Assembly (NCBI GenBank): GCA_016783565.1
Contig: JADHWI010000011.1
Location: 1 to 54,013 of the forward strand
DNA length: 54,013 nt
Reading direction: 5' to 3'
Source: Kiritimatiellia bacterium
GTDB taxonomy: Bacteria > Verrucomicrobiota > Kiritimatiellia > UBA8416 > JADHWI01
Shown one piece after another: positions 53,664 to 54,013 of the stretch. A program made the translations under genes and the position numbers. The stretch's first letter is position 1. The number at the start of each line of letters is the position of its first letter. The notes below the pieces were generated by a model. That model was not told the origin of the DNA. It made no database searches and worked only from the letters and a program-made list of their open reading frames with translations.

Positions 53664-54013
53664 GGTTGGGGTTGATGTGGTGCCTTGGCAAACATCTCCC
53701 CCCGTAGGTAGCATCCCCATTCGCATGTCACGCCGTCATGTCCTCAGACTTGTCCTTCGAAGCTCGCAGAGCGGAGTTGGAAGCCTTTGGCGAAGGAGGA
53801 ATTCGTACTACTATCACTCAAATTATCCGTACGCTTCGATTAATTCCCCAACAATGACGCATTAACTCAAGACAAGGCAAACCACCCGCGCTCCCGCGTC
53901 CCGACTATCCCTGCCGAGGATCACCGACTCGAGAGCCCGGAGGTAAAATGAGGCTCTGCTTTCGGCTCTAGACAACCCGTTGCGTGAATTTGGTAAGAAA
54001 TGTTCTCTGGACT
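53664..54013. other. Non-coding window end with hairpin sequences
   Basis: No credible gene is seen in these 350 bp. TCCTTCG (53753-53759) and CGAAGGA (53791-53797) form inverted arms around a shorter hairpin GCTC-GCA-GAGC (53762-53772). AGAGCC (53932-53937) and GGCTCT (53952-53957) form another. Sequences of this kind are often dispersed repeats, but only one copy is visible here. Confidence 0.4.

Noticed and set aside
53753..53797. Possible intrinsic terminator after the PQQ-repeat gene
   Set aside because: The arms are only 7 bp with a 31-nt interior and there is no poly-T tail; it may be a dispersed repeat rather than a terminator.

Overview
The window reads as a chromosomal segment of a Gram-negative, saccharolytic, probably anaerobic or fermentative bacterium of the PVC group. 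Within that group a Kiritimatiellota-, Lentisphaerota- or Verrucomicrobiota-like lineage fits best. This is an inference from gene content, not from a marker gene. The content behind it is: outer-membrane lipid A genes (lpxI, lpxB), a DUF1080 protein beside secreted glycoside hydrolases, an oxaloacetate decarboxylase sodium pump, sigma-54, a DUF3276/PUR-domain protein, and a secreted protein joining a methyltransferase-like fold to PQQ-type repeats. I found no rRNA, tRNA or CRISPR array.

Layout. 1-9369: glycan-degradation island with two divergent transcription units. One is GH36-like then GH29 alpha-fucosidase on the minus strand; the other is two GH2 enzymes and a DUF1080 protein on the plus strand. 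All carry signal peptides. 9444-13047: recD2 helicase and an M20 peptidase (minus). 13329-16763: oadG-oadA-oadB (plus). 16824-19279: MATE exporter and rlmN (minus). 19412-24809: housekeeping genes (small lipoprotein, stand-alone AICAR transformylase, maf, dus, PAS protein, zinc-ribbon protein, radical SAM protein). 24999-28657: a CPA2-type antiporter with two fused PTS EIIA domains, and folD. 28780-31830: lpxI, a Gfo/Idh/MocA dehydrogenase, lpxB. 31835-37511: MBL hydrolase, rpoN, mfd.

37558-43552 (minus) is a seven-gene operon in which every neighbouring pair overlaps: PUR-domain protein, LolA-like protein, CorC/HlyC-type CNNM-CBS protein, second CNNM-CBS protein, zinc-ribbon/TM/OB-fold-like protein, TctA-like permease, YdjM-like membrane protein. 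43816-43986 is a 2[4Fe-4S] ferredoxin followed by a textbook intrinsic terminator. 44051-48477 (minus) holds DUF4405-like protein, sigma-70-like protein, an unrecognised partner, ssb and recQ. A 34-bp two-block sequence with identical 15-nt spacing occurs both upstream of ssb and upstream of the unrecognised gene. It is the most intriguing unexplained signal in the window. 48689-49266 is a vapBC-type toxin-antitoxin pair.

49327-50414 is accessory DNA: a decayed REP-associated transposase (RAYT) between exact 23-bp inverted repeats, a GC-rich repeat-bearing block, and a second inverted-repeat structure. 50415-53663 is the methyltransferase-like/PQQ-repeat protein. The last 350 bases are non-coding with hairpins.

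Together the genes suggest secreted breakdown of fucose- and galactose-containing glycans, decarboxylation-driven sodium export, and ordinary lipid A, DNA repair and regulatory functions. Start codons were chosen from visible ribosome binding sites and signal peptides and often lie downstream of the longest open frame.
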